This document shows, piece after piece, positions 53,882 to 61,432 of a DNA stretch of 64,000 nt. The position numbers and the translations under genes were made by a program. Origin of the DNA: Terrabacter sp. Root85 (lineage in GTDB: Bacteria; Actinomycetota; Actinomycetes; Actinomycetales; Dermatophilaceae); contig NZ_LMIW01000001.1 of assembly GCF_001429185.1 (NCBI RefSeq), positions 1,267,490-1,331,489 of the forward strand. The letters are read 5' to 3'. Below the pieces are notes generated by a model, which saw nothing but the letters and a program-made list of their open reading frames with translations, had not been told where the DNA came from and made no database searches. Positions within the stretch are counted from its first letter, which is position 1. The number at the start of each line of letters is the position of its first letter.

Positions 53882-53906
53882 GGCGTATGCCGTCCGCGAC
53901 CTCGGG
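53882..53906 (+). repeat. 25-bp intergenic word, copy 2
   Basis: This is the partner of 50084-50108, with one mismatch. Fourteen bases at its left edge (53879-53892, GATGGCGTATGCCG) also recur at 14546-14559, another intergenic site. Confidence 0.7.
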
Positions 53907-53919
53907 TGGACGAGTCGCC

Positions 53920-54084
53920 TCAGGTGGCCGTCGCGAACAGGCGCGGCTTGCCCGGACCGAAGGCGGCCGCATCGGGCACCGGCTCGACGACGACGTGCTG
54001 GCTCGAGACGTGGCCGAGCCCCGTGTGTGCTGCTCCCCTGACGTGGTCATCCACGCGGATGCGCCAGCCGGGTCGCGAACCCAC
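53920..54084 (-). pseudogene. Coding-like remnant in frame after nadR
   Basis: After the nadR stop (TGA 54090-54088) the same frame continues, with GTG 54084, for 54 codons of protein-like sequence: GWRIRVDDHVRGAAHTGLG, then VVVEPVPDAAAFGPGKPRL, ending LFATAT. Third positions are GC-rich. It looks like the C-terminal end of some longer protein or a very small gene; I do not recognise the family. The remaining gap to the Lrp gene holds the 25-bp repeat. Confidence 0.35.
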
Positions 54085-54087
54085 CCG

Positions 54088-55110
54088 TCAGCCCACAGGG
54101 TCGGCGAGGTCCCAGCCCTCGGCGACGACCTCGTCGACAGCGGCGGTGGCCGCGGCCAGTCGCTCGTCGCGCGTGCCCCGCACCTCGACCCACGGCACGC
54201 GGCGGGCCGTGAGCTCCTCGCGGAACCGACCCTGCATCCACGCGCGCCCGTGCTCGCCGTCGCGAATGCCGTCCGGGACGAAGGGGATCTCGTCGCCAGA
54301 CAGGAGGTAGAGGGCCGGAGTCGGGCGGGCGTCGGCGAGGGCCCGCACGCTGGGCGACGGGGTGCCGACGTGGCGCTCGTGCAGGAGCGTCGTCGCGAAG
54401 GCGTCGGTGTCGCAGACGAGCAGTGGTCGCGGTGCGGCGGCGGCCCCCGCGTCCTCGAGGGCGGCCTGCTCGCGGGCCACGAGCTCGAACTCGGCGGTGT
54501 GCCACGGCCCGGTCAGCCCGCCGGCTCGCCGGTCGGTCCACTCACCCCAGAACTCGGGGACGACCGTCGTGCCGTAGTGCGCGCCCAGGGCGTCGGCCAG
54601 CGTCGTCGTGCCTGTCGACTCGGCGCCCACGACGACGACGCGCTTGGCGAACCACGCCCGGACCGGCGACGGCAGCGCCCACCAGGAGCCGGCGACGTCG
54701 GCACGCACCGCGGTCCCCGAGATGGGGGTCGAGGCCCGTCCCGGGTCGACCTGCACCCATGTCGCGCCGAGCCGACGGGCCATCTCCTCGCCGTACGCGT
54801 CGCTCGTGAAGACCGCGTCCACGGGAGCGTCGAGGTGCGACTCGATGACGTCCATGTGCAGGTCCCAGACCTCCGGCGAGTCGAAGTCGACGTCGTGGTC
54901 GTCCGGGGCCGCGACGACGCGGGCCGTCGGGTGCTCGGCCTGCACCCAGCCCACGCGGACCTCGACGGGGATCGACTCGACGGTGTGCGCCATGACCTCG
55001 ACGGTGACGCGGTCGCACGAGCTCGTCGCCGCCCGCACGAGCGCCTGGTGGCCGGCGTGGAAGGGGTAGAACTTCCCGATGACGAGCCCGTGCCCGTGAC
55101 GCCCGGTCAT
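54088..55110 (-). CDS. nadR: NadR: NMN adenylyltransferase / ribosylnicotinamide kinase
   Basis: This is a 340-residue bifunctional NAD salvage enzyme. The nucleotidyltransferase domain (about 1-170) opens GLVIGKFYPFHAGHQALV with the HxGH motif and has PISGTAVRAD. The kinase domain (about 175-340) phosphorylates nicotinamide riboside. Its P-loop reads VVVGAESTGTTTLADAL, with Thr where the Walker A Lys is normal. The HTH repressor domain of enterobacterial NadR is absent. The start is uncertain: ATG 55110 overlaps the end of a short upstream frame (ATGA), and ATG 55137 is in frame. No clear Shine-Dalgarno site precedes either. Confidence 0.85.
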   Translation of the reverse strand: MTGRHGHGLVIGKFYPFHAGHQALVRAATSSCDRVTVEVMAHTVESIPVEVRVGWVQAEHPTARVVAAPDDHDVDFDSPEVWDLHMDVIESHLDAPVDAVFTSDAYGEEMARRLGATWVQVDPGRASTPISGTAVRADVAGSWWALPSPVRAWFAKRVVVVGAESTGTTTLADALGAHYGTTVVPEFWGEWTDRRAGGLTGPWHTAEFELVAREQAALEDAGAAAAPRPLLVCDTDAFATTLLHERHVGTPSPSVRALADARPTPALYLLSGDEIPFVPDGIRDGEHGRAWMQGRFREELTARRVPWVEVRGTRDERLAAATAAVDEVVAEGWDLADPVG

Positions 55111-55178
55111 CGTCCGCGCACGACGAGGGCCACGCATACGGCACCCGTGGGGAAGCCCGCCACCTCGATCCGGTCCAT
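55107..55178 (-). CDS. Possible 23-codon upstream ORF of nadR
   Basis: ATG 55178 opens MDRIEVAGFPTGAVCVAL and ends in TGA, overlapping the nadR ATG as ATGA. It may allow translational coupling to nadR, whose own start lacks a good ribosome site. No ribosome site precedes it either, so support is weak. Confidence 0.3.
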   Translation of the reverse strand: MDRIEVAGFPTGAVCVALVVRGR

Positions 55179-55325
55179 GGCAGGAGAACGTACCGGGACG
55201 ACCGGCCCGGAGTCGCCGACGGAGCGGGCTGCTCACGTCGACCGACGTCCCGACATCGCGGTAACCGACGGCTCACGATCATCAATCCGGGTGCGGCAGG
55301 CCGCCGGGTGGGGTGCACTGGCGTC

Positions 55326-55805
55326 ATGGGTGGAGTCCACGAACCGGAGTTGCCGACGCTGTACGAGTGGGCGGGCGGTCTCGCGCCGCTGCGCCGGATG
55401 ATCGACTGCTTCTACGACCGGGTCGAGCTCGACGAAGCCTTGTCGGGGTTCTTCCCGGGCGGGGTGTCGGAGCATCATCGAGCCCACGTCGCGGACTGGT
55501 GGGCCGAGGTGCTCGGCGGTCCTGCGACCTACACGGAGCGGCACGGGGGGTACGAGTCGATGCTCCGCCACCACCTCGGGCTGGCCATCACGCCAGCGCA
55601 ACGGCACCGGTTCGCAGCCACGATGAGTCTGGCGGCCGACGACGCCGAGCTGCCCGCCGACCCGGAGTTCCGGGCCGCGATCATCGGCTACCTCGAGTGG
55701 GGCACCCGGCTCGCCATGGAGAACTCCCAGCCCGGCGCCGAACCGGTCGAACGCGCTCCCACTCCACGGTGGGGCTGGGGCGTCGCGCCGCCGTACCTGG
55801 GGTGA
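55326..55805 (+). CDS. Truncated haemoglobin, group II-like
   Basis: This 159-residue 2-on-2 globin binds haem and oxygen or NO. TLYEWAGGLAPLRRMIDCFYDRV is helix A/B with the B10 Tyr. The F-helix segment MLRHHLGLAIT places the proximal His at H83, following the H-x-x-L/F-x-I pattern. WW at residues 58-59 falls where group II proteins have aromatic residues. The C-terminal 25 residues are extra and Pro-rich. Start ATG 55326 gives MGGVHEPELP; an earlier GTG/ATG frame at 55308 is less likely. It is convergent with rskA across a long hairpin. Confidence 0.85.
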   Translation: MGGVHEPELPTLYEWAGGLAPLRRMIDCFYDRVELDEALSGFFPGGVSEHHRAHVADWWAEVLGGPATYTERHGGYESMLRHHLGLAITPAQRHRFAATMSLAADDAELPADPEFRAAIIGYLEWGTRLAMENSQPGAEPVERAPTPRWGWGVAPPYLG

Positions 55806-55848
55806 CCGATCCGGGAGTGGTCGGAGCGATTCCCGCCGGAGCGCGGAA

Positions 55849-55906
55849 GTCGGGCGGTCACGAGCTCCAGCTGGGGAAGCCGGGAGCGAGCTCGTGACCG
55901 CCCGAC
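55849..55906. terminator. 19-bp perfect stem hairpin
   Basis: GTCGGGCGGTCACGAGCTC (55849-55867) pairs perfectly with 55888-55906 around a 20-base loop. It lies between the convergent haemoglobin and rskA genes and should stop transcription from both sides. Confidence 0.85.
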
Positions 55907-55925
55907 GTCCGGGCGACCGGTTGTC

Positions 55926-56756
55926 TCAGGCGAAGGCGATGAACGCGACGGGGTCGGAGGTCGGCTGGTCGGACCCGCCGTCGGGCTCGACCGTGATGCC
56001 GGCGCCCTTCGAGTGGCTGGCGTCGCCGCTCAGCACGACCACCTGGTCGCCGCCGCCGGGCATCAGGCCCGCCGAGGTCATGTGACCCGTCGCGTCCTGG
56101 AGCCACAGCTGGAAGACCTTGCCCGAGGGCGGCTGCGACATGCCGGACGTGACGATGACGGCCTTGTGGAGCGAGTTGGAGCGGACGACCGTGGCCGTCG
56201 CGCCGCCGGCGAGCCGCTGCCCGTAGCGCGTGGCGTCGGGGGCCGCGAGCACCTGGTCGGCGATGGCCCGGGACGGATCCTTGTCGATCTGCTTCCAGAC
56301 CGTGAACCCGCCGATGGCGAGCACGGCCACCGTGGCGGCAGCGACGACGACCCGCCAGCCGCGGGCGAGCCCCCGGGTGGAGCGGGACCGGCGACGCTCG
56401 GTGAGGTCGTCGGCGTGCTCGACCTGGGTGGCCGGGGCTCCGGTGGCGGCCGGAGCCTGCACGGGCTCCGGGGGCGTGGACGACGTGACGTCCTCGTCGA
56501 CGGACTCGTGCTGCGGTGCCGTGAGGGGCGGCAGTGGGCGGACGGTCGCGATCTCGGCGAGCACCTTGGCCCGGAGCGAGGCCGGCGGAGCGGCCTCGGT
56601 CAGCACCGACAGCTCCGACGCCGCGGCGACGAGGCTCTCGACCTCGGCCTGGCAGGCGGTGCAGCCGGCGAGGTGGCGCTCGAAGCGCGCTCGCTCGACG
56701 TCGTCGAGGGCGTCCACGGCGTAGGCACCCGAGAGTGCGTGGATGTCTTCGCTCAC
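55926..56756 (-). CDS. rskA: Anti-sigma-K factor RskA
   Basis: This 276-residue single-pass membrane protein holds SigK inactive until proteolysis. The N-terminal zinc-binding anti-sigma domain has FERHLAGCTACQAE (H-x3-C-x2-C). One membrane helix (VVVAAATVAVLAIGGFTVW, about 135-155) leads to the extracytoplasmic RskA domain, which has KVFQLWLQDATG and PDGGSDQPT near the end, as in known RskA proteins. The ATG overlaps the sigK stop (ATGA). Confidence 0.93.
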   Translation of the reverse strand: MSEDIHALSGAYAVDALDDVERARFERHLAGCTACQAEVESLVAAASELSVLTEAAPPASLRAKVLAEIATVRPLPPLTAPQHESVDEDVTSSTPPEPVQAPAATGAPATQVEHADDLTERRRSRSTRGLARGWRVVVAAATVAVLAIGGFTVWKQIDKDPSRAIADQVLAAPDATRYGQRLAGGATATVVRSNSLHKAVIVTSGMSQPPSGKVFQLWLQDATGHMTSAGLMPGGGDQVVVLSGDASHSKGAGITVEPDGGSDQPTSDPVAFIAFA

Positions 56757-57364
56757 AGTGTCACCCCCAACGTGTCTCGTAGTCTGATCAGTCCATCACG
56801 GATGCGTGTCTTGGCGGTCCCGAGTGGCAGGTCGAGCATGGTGGCCACCTCCGTATGGGTGTATCCCGAGAGGTAGGCCAGCTCGAGGGCCTGCCGCTGG
56901 ACCGGTGTGAGCGTCTCTAGCGCCCGATGAACCCGCTCCGCATCGAGCCGTTCGACGACGGCCTCCGCTGTGGAGTCGTGGGTGACGTCCTGGTTGCTGG
57001 CGCCGTATCCCTCGTCGCGGTGACGGGCTGCCTCCGCCGACCGGACCCGGTCGACGGCCTTGCGGTGAGCGATGGTGAGCATCCACGAGAGAGCTGCACC
57101 CTTGCTCGGGTCGAACCGTGCGCTGTGCCGCCAGATCTCGAGGAAGACCTCCTGGGTGACTTCCTCTGACTGGGCCGGGTCGCGCACGACCCGGCGGACG
57201 AGACCGAAGAGCCGGGAGGAGACGGCGTCGTAGAGCTCTGCGAAGGCCGTCTCGTCTCCCGTCGCTGCTCGGCGGAGCAGCTGCTCCAGGGTGACTGGGC
57301 GGGCGGGTCCCCCCGGCGACTCATCGCCGGAGGGAACCACCGAGAACCGTGACATGGGGTCCAT
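56753..57364 (-). CDS. sigK: ECF sigma factor SigK
   Basis: This 203-residue ECF sigma factor has region 2 at about 30-105 (FAELYDAVSSRLFGLVRRVV, EEVTQEVFLEIWRHS, SWMLTIAHRKAVDRVR) and region 4 at about 140-195 (LTPVQRQALELAYLSGYTHT, GTAKTRIRDGLIRL). It is coupled to its anti-sigma factor by ATGA. Start is ATG 57364 or ATG 57355. No copy of the -35/-10 pair found before the two neighbouring targets is evident upstream of sigK itself. Confidence 0.93.
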   Translation of the reverse strand: MDPMSRFSVVPSGDESPGGPARPVTLEQLLRRAATGDETAFAELYDAVSSRLFGLVRRVVRDPAQSEEVTQEVFLEIWRHSARFDPSKGAALSWMLTIAHRKAVDRVRSAEAARHRDEGYGASNQDVTHDSTAEAVVERLDAERVHRALETLTPVQRQALELAYLSGYTHTEVATMLDLPLGTAKTRIRDGLIRLRDTLGVTL

Positions 57365-57410
57365 TGTGTCGCCCGTCGTCGTGGTCTGCGTCAGCCTGGT
57401 CAGGTGACGA

Positions 57411-58073
57411 TCAGGGCATCAGGACGCCGTCGATGATGTACACCGTGGCGTTGGCGGTCGGGACGTTGCCGCAGATGACCTTGGCGTCGGCCTTGCCGAC
57501 GGTGAAGTTCTCGCCAGAGCCCTTGACCGTGATCGTGGTGCCGGCGAGCGTCTTGTGGTCGCCCGCGAGCTGGTCCGGCGAGAGCTTGCCGGCCACGACG
57601 TGGTTCGTGAGGATCTTGGTGAGGGTCGGCTTGTCGGCGAGGACCTTCTTGAGGTCGGCGGCCGGGATCTTGGCGAACGCGTCGTTGACGGGCGCGAAGA
57701 CGGTGATCTCGGGAGCCGAGTTGAGGGTGTCGACGAGGCCGGCGGTCTTGACTGCGGTGACGAGCGTCGACAGGAGCGGGTTGGCGCTCGCGGCGGTCGC
57801 GACCGGCGCGGTGGCCATGCCGTTGAACGAGCCGGCGCCGTCCTTCGGCACCGCGGCGCAGCCCTCACCGAAGACGGCCGCAGCGGCGTCCATCGACTCG
57901 GACGAGGTCATCGTGTCGGACGGCGTGCTCGTCATGGCGTCCGAGGACGTCGCGGCGGGCGTGCTGCCACCGGCGGCGGCGGTGTTGTCGCTGGAGCTGC
58001 CGCAGGCCGCGAGGCTCAGGGGCAGGGCGATGGCGAGGGCGACGAGGCCGGTACGGGTCTTCATGCTCTTCAT
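57411..58073 (-). CDS. Fasciclin-domain lipoprotein (MPT83-like)
   Basis: This 220-residue surface lipoprotein has signal LVALAIALPLSLAACGSS (lipobox Cys), a Ser/Thr/Met-rich linker, and one fasciclin domain (about 75-220; ITVFAPVNDAFAKIP, LTNHVVAGKLSP, VYIIDGVLMP). It resembles mycobacterial MPT83/MPT70, the best-known SigK targets. ATG 58073 is chosen because AAGGAGT lies eight bases upstream; GTG 58082 is inside the spacer. It lies next to sigK-rskA and behind a SigK-like promoter. Confidence 0.9.
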   Translation of the reverse strand: MKSMKTRTGLVALAIALPLSLAACGSSSDNTAAAGGSTPAATSSDAMTSTPSDTMTSSESMDAAAAVFGEGCAAVPKDGAGSFNGMATAPVATAASANPLLSTLVTAVKTAGLVDTLNSAPEITVFAPVNDAFAKIPAADLKKVLADKPTLTKILTNHVVAGKLSPDQLAGDHKTLAGTTITVKGSGENFTVGKADAKVICGNVPTANATVYIIDGVLMP

Positions 58074-58115
58074 GTCAGTCACTCCTTGTGGCTGTGTGGT
58101 GCACGGTCATCTGGG

Positions 58116-58142
58116 ATTCGGTGCCGCTGTGGCTCCGGATTG
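58116..58142 (-). promoter_or_regulatory. SigK-type promoter of the fasciclin gene
   Basis: On the minus strand CAATCC (58142-58137) and CCGAAT (58121-58116) are 15 bases apart, about 40 bases before the ATG. Mycobacterial SigK promoters are close to CCATCC and CCGAAT. A related pair precedes the molybdenum enzyme gene. Confidence 0.65.
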
Positions 58143-58184
58143 CTTGTCGGAGAAGTTTTTTCGCGGGTTCTTGGCCGTATGCGT

Positions 58185-59753
58185 TCACGCGACGGTCACC
58201 ACCACCTCCTGGATGCCGCTCGACCCGCTGGGGAACGGCGTGGCGCGTTCGGTGATCTGCGCCTGCCCCTCGAGGTCGGTCGCGCGCACCGCGATGCGGT
58301 GCAGTCCGGGCTTGGCGTCCCACGGGAGGTACCACTGGCGCCAGTAGTCGATGCCGACGTCGGGGCCGAGCTTGGTCTTCTGCCACTGGCCGTCGTCGAT
58401 CTTGACCTCGACCGTGCCGACGCCGCGGTGCTGGGCCCAGGCGACGCCGGCGATGGCGGTCGTGCCGGCCTTGATCGTCGACAGGGGTGCGGGCGTGTCG
58501 ATGCGCGCGCTCGTCTTGATCGGGGCGTCCGTCGCCCACTGCCGCTTCGTCCAGTAGGACTGGTCGGCGGCATACGTCGTCAGGGTGAGCTTGGTCAGCC
58601 ACTTCGTCGCGCCGACGAAGCCGTAGAGGCCGGGCGTGATGAGGCGCGCGGGGAAGCCGTGGGTGTCGCTGAGCTGGGCGCCGTTCATGCCGATGGCGAT
58701 CATCGCGTCGCGTCCGTCGCGGACGACGGCCAGCGGGGTGCTGATGGTGAAGCCGTCGACGGCGGTGCTCAGCACCTGGTCCGGGCTGCCGGTGATGCCG
58801 GCCCGGTCGAGGACGTCGGTCAGCTTGACGCCGAGCCAGCGGGCGGAGCCGATGTAGCCGCCGCCGACCTCGTTGGAGACGCACGTCATGGTGATGTCGC
58901 GCTCGATGAGCGGCATGGCGGCGAGCTCGGCGAAGGTCATCGTGAAGGGCTTCTCGACCATGCCGTCGACCTCGAGCGTCCACGTGTCGACGTCGACCTG
59001 GGGCACGACGAGGTTGGTGTCGACGCGGTAGAACTTGTCGGTCGGGGTGCGCAGTGGTGAGATGCCGGAGACGGTCGTCTCGAGCCCCTTCGGCAGCGCC
59101 TTGGCCTTGTCGGCGGCGGCGGGCAGGACGACCTTCTTGACCGACTGGGCGCCGGCGCGCAGCTGGCCACCGACCGCGGCGAGCGCCGCGAGGGCCGTGA
59201 CGCCGAGTGCGCCGAAGAGGAAGCCGCGGCGTCCGGCCTTCGAGCCGGCCGTCGAGCTGTCGGGCCCGGTGGCGTTCGTCATGACCGCGTCCCGGGGGCC
59301 GGTGGTCTCCCGGACGACGTCGCCCGAGGCGGTCCGGGCGAGACGGGCGAGCCAGACGAGCGTGGCGACACCGGCCGCCATCGCGGCAACGGCGGGCAGC
59401 GCGTCGAGCGGGCGGGCCGCGGGCCGCAGCAGCGCGGCGGCGCCGGCGAGGCCGGTGAGCAGCACGATGAAGCCGACGGCGACGGGCATCCGGCGGCGGG
59501 CGAGCAGGCCGGCCACAGCGGCGAGGACGAGCGTCACGACGAGCACCGACCCCTGGAGGATCAGCTTGTCGTTCGTGCCGAAGGTCGCGATCGCCCATTC
59601 CTTGACGGGCGTGGGGGTCAGGTCGATCACGGTCGACCCGATGGCGAGCACCGGCGAGGATGCGGGAGCGAGGAAGCCCGCGACGAGGTGGCCGGCAGCG
59701 ATCCCGGCAACCGCGGCGAGGATCCCGCTGAGGGCAAATCGTAGGCGCGTCAT
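58185..59753 (-). CDS. Membrane-anchored molybdopterin oxidoreductase (sulfite-oxidase fold)
   Basis: This 522-residue protein has four or so N-terminal membrane segments (about 5-135), then a Tat-like RRGFLFGALGVTALAALAAVG stretch and an extracytoplasmic sulfite-oxidase-family domain. The molybdenum ligand is C291 in TMTCVSNEVGG. A C-terminal Ig-like dimerisation domain (about 415-520; WAQHRGVGTVEVKIDDGQW) follows. YedY-type members repair oxidised Met; the true substrate here is unknown. It lies beside the SigK unit and has its own SigK-type promoter. ATG 59753 is only about nine bases from that -10 site, so the mRNA is probably leaderless. Confidence 0.88.
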   Translation of the reverse strand: MTRLRFALSGILAAVAGIAAGHLVAGFLAPASSPVLAIGSTVIDLTPTPVKEWAIATFGTNDKLILQGSVLVVTLVLAAVAGLLARRRMPVAVGFIVLLTGLAGAAALLRPAARPLDALPAVAAMAAGVATLVWLARLARTASGDVVRETTGPRDAVMTNATGPDSSTAGSKAGRRGFLFGALGVTALAALAAVGGQLRAGAQSVKKVVLPAAADKAKALPKGLETTVSGISPLRTPTDKFYRVDTNLVVPQVDVDTWTLEVDGMVEKPFTMTFAELAAMPLIERDITMTCVSNEVGGGYIGSARWLGVKLTDVLDRAGITGSPDQVLSTAVDGFTISTPLAVVRDGRDAMIAIGMNGAQLSDTHGFPARLITPGLYGFVGATKWLTKLTLTTYAADQSYWTKRQWATDAPIKTSARIDTPAPLSTIKAGTTAIAGVAWAQHRGVGTVEVKIDDGQWQKTKLGPDVGIDYWRQWYLPWDAKPGLHRIAVRATDLEGQAQITERATPFPSGSSGIQEVVVTVA

Positions 59754-59761
59754 GACTCGTG

Positions 59762-59789
59762 GTTCGGCGCGAGAGGGCGATCCGGATTG
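59762..59789 (-). promoter_or_regulatory. SigK-type promoter of the molybdenum enzyme gene
   Basis: On the minus strand CAATCC (59789-59784) and CCGAAC (59767-59762) are 16 bases apart, with the ATG nine bases further on. The -35 hexamer is identical to that before the fasciclin gene. Confidence 0.65.
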
Positions 59790-59857
59790 TCGGTCACCCG
59801 GCGCCGGCGGGCGTGCGGCGGTGGGAAGAGCACGGGCGCCGCCGTTGTTGACCGCAC

Positions 59858-60874
59858 GTGAAGAACATCGGATTCCTCTCGTTCGGGCACTGGAACCCGT
59901 CGCCGCACTCGGGCACGCAGTCGGCGTCGGACGCCCTGCTCCAGTCCATCGACCTCGCGGTCGCCGCCGAGGAGCTCGGCGCGGACGGCGCCTACTTCCG
60001 GATCCACCACTTCGCGCGCCAGCTCGCGTCGCCGTTCCCGCTGCTCGCCGCGGTCGGGGCGCGCACGAGCCGGATCGAGATCGGGACCGGCGTCATCGAC
60101 ATGCGCTACGAGAACCCGCTCTACATGGCGGAGGACGCAGGGTCCGCCGACCTCATCTCCGGCGGGCGGCTCCAGCTCGGCATCAGCCGTGGGTCACCCG
60201 AGCAGGTGATCGACGGCTTCCGCTACTTCGGCTACGAGCCCACCGACGGCGACCACGCCGCGATGGCCCGCCAGCACACCGAGGTCTTCCTCGACGTCCT
60301 GTCCGGCCGGGGCTTCGCCGAGCCGAACCCGCGCCCGATGTTCCCCAACCCGCCCGGGCTGCTCCGCATCGAGCCGCACGCGCCGGGGCTGCGCGACCGC
60401 ATCTGGTGGGGCGCCGGCAGCCGGGCCACCGCCGAGTGGACGGCCGAGCAGGGGATGAACCTCATGAGCTCGACCCTCCTCACCGAGGACACCGGCGTGC
60501 CCTTCCACCAGCTGCAGGCCGAGCAGATCCAGCGTTTCCGCGACGCGTGGACGGCAGCGGGGCACGAGCGGGAGCCGCGAGTCTCCGTGAGCCGCAGCGT
60601 CTTCCCCATCGTCGACGACCGGGACCGCGCGTACTTCGGCCGCGAGTCGGCGAGCCAGGACCAGGTCGGACACATCGACGGCGGGAGCGCCCGCTTCGGC
60701 AAGACGTACGCCGGTGAGCCCGACCAGCTCGTCCGTGACCTCGCGGAGGACGAGGCGATCGCCGCCGCCGACACGCTGCTCCTCACCGTGCCCAACCAGC
60801 TCGGCGTCGACTACAACGCCCACGTCATCGAGAGCCTCCTGACGCACGTCGCTCCGGAGCTCGGCTGGCGCTGA
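59858..60874 (+). CDS. Luciferase-like flavin-dependent oxidoreductase
   Basis: This 338-residue TIM-barrel protein of the bacterial luciferase (LLM) class uses reduced FMN or F420 from elsewhere. Signatures: NIGFLSFGHWNP, DLAVAAEELGADGAYFRIHH, RIEIGTGVIDMRYENPLYMA and RLQLGISRGSPEQVIDGF. Start is GTG 59858, without a clear Shine-Dalgarno site; the family's N-terminal strand begins at once. It is divergent from the molybdenum enzyme. Substrate unknown. Confidence 0.85.
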   Translation: MKNIGFLSFGHWNPSPHSGTQSASDALLQSIDLAVAAEELGADGAYFRIHHFARQLASPFPLLAAVGARTSRIEIGTGVIDMRYENPLYMAEDAGSADLISGGRLQLGISRGSPEQVIDGFRYFGYEPTDGDHAAMARQHTEVFLDVLSGRGFAEPNPRPMFPNPPGLLRIEPHAPGLRDRIWWGAGSRATAEWTAEQGMNLMSSTLLTEDTGVPFHQLQAEQIQRFRDAWTAAGHEREPRVSVSRSVFPIVDDRDRAYFGRESASQDQVGHIDGGSARFGKTYAGEPDQLVRDLAEDEAIAAADTLLLTVPNQLGVDYNAHVIESLLTHVAPELGWR

Positions 60875-60888
60875 CCGCCGCGCTCCCC

Positions 60889-61332
60889 TCAGCCGCGCGC
60901 GAGCAGCTTGCGGAGGGTGGAGCCGTATGCCGCCCCGGCGACCTTCGCGACGACGGGGTCGAGGAGCGTGGGCACGCCTCGCACCTCGATGTGCTGCGTC
61001 CACCGGACCGTCGACCCGGCGGCCGTGGGCGTCACGAGCAGGTCGATGCGTCCGCGGACGACCTTGCCCTCCTTGCGGATCCGGGCGCTCCCGGCCGAAT
61101 GTGTCGTCGGCTGGACCACCGACTGCACGACCATGACGTCGTCGAAACCCACCGGCCCGACGCCCGTCCGCGCGACGAAGCGCGACCCCTCGACGAGCTC
61201 GCTCGCGCCCATCGCCTCGCCCGTCACGGTCGTGAGCGGGATGACGGCCATGTGCGCGCGCAGGTCGAGGATCCGCCGCCACGCCTCGGGTGCGGGCAGG
61301 GGGGAGTCGAGGTGCACCTCGAAGTCGGCCAT
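60889..61332 (-). CDS. SRPBCC-family protein
   Basis: This 147-residue START/polyketide-cyclase-like protein forms a hydrophobic ligand cavity. It starts ADFEVHLDSPLPAPEAWRRI and has VRGRIDLLVTPTAAGSTVRW and a C-terminal long helix (VVAKVAGAAYGSTLRKLLARG), as in the fold. No catalytic residue can be proposed. Start is ATG 61332. It is convergent with the luciferase-like gene (gap 14 bases) and divergent from the ABC exporter. Confidence 0.82.
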   Translation of the reverse strand: MADFEVHLDSPLPAPEAWRRILDLRAHMAVIPLTTVTGEAMGASELVEGSRFVARTGVGPVGFDDVMVVQSVVQPTTHSAGSARIRKEGKVVRGRIDLLVTPTAAGSTVRWTQHIEVRGVPTLLDPVVAKVAGAAYGSTLRKLLARG

Positions 61333-61432
61333 GGGGTCAGTCTGTCCGGTCCGGCGCCCCGTGACACCTGTCACGCGCAGGACGTGACGCCTGCTGCTGA
61401 CGCGGAGCATCGCCGAGCGGGAGAGTTGGGTC

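Noticed and set aside
55250-55325. SigK-type promoter before the truncated haemoglobin
   Set aside because: A CAATCC hexamer is present near 55284, but no CCGAA(T/C) element follows at 15-17 bases.
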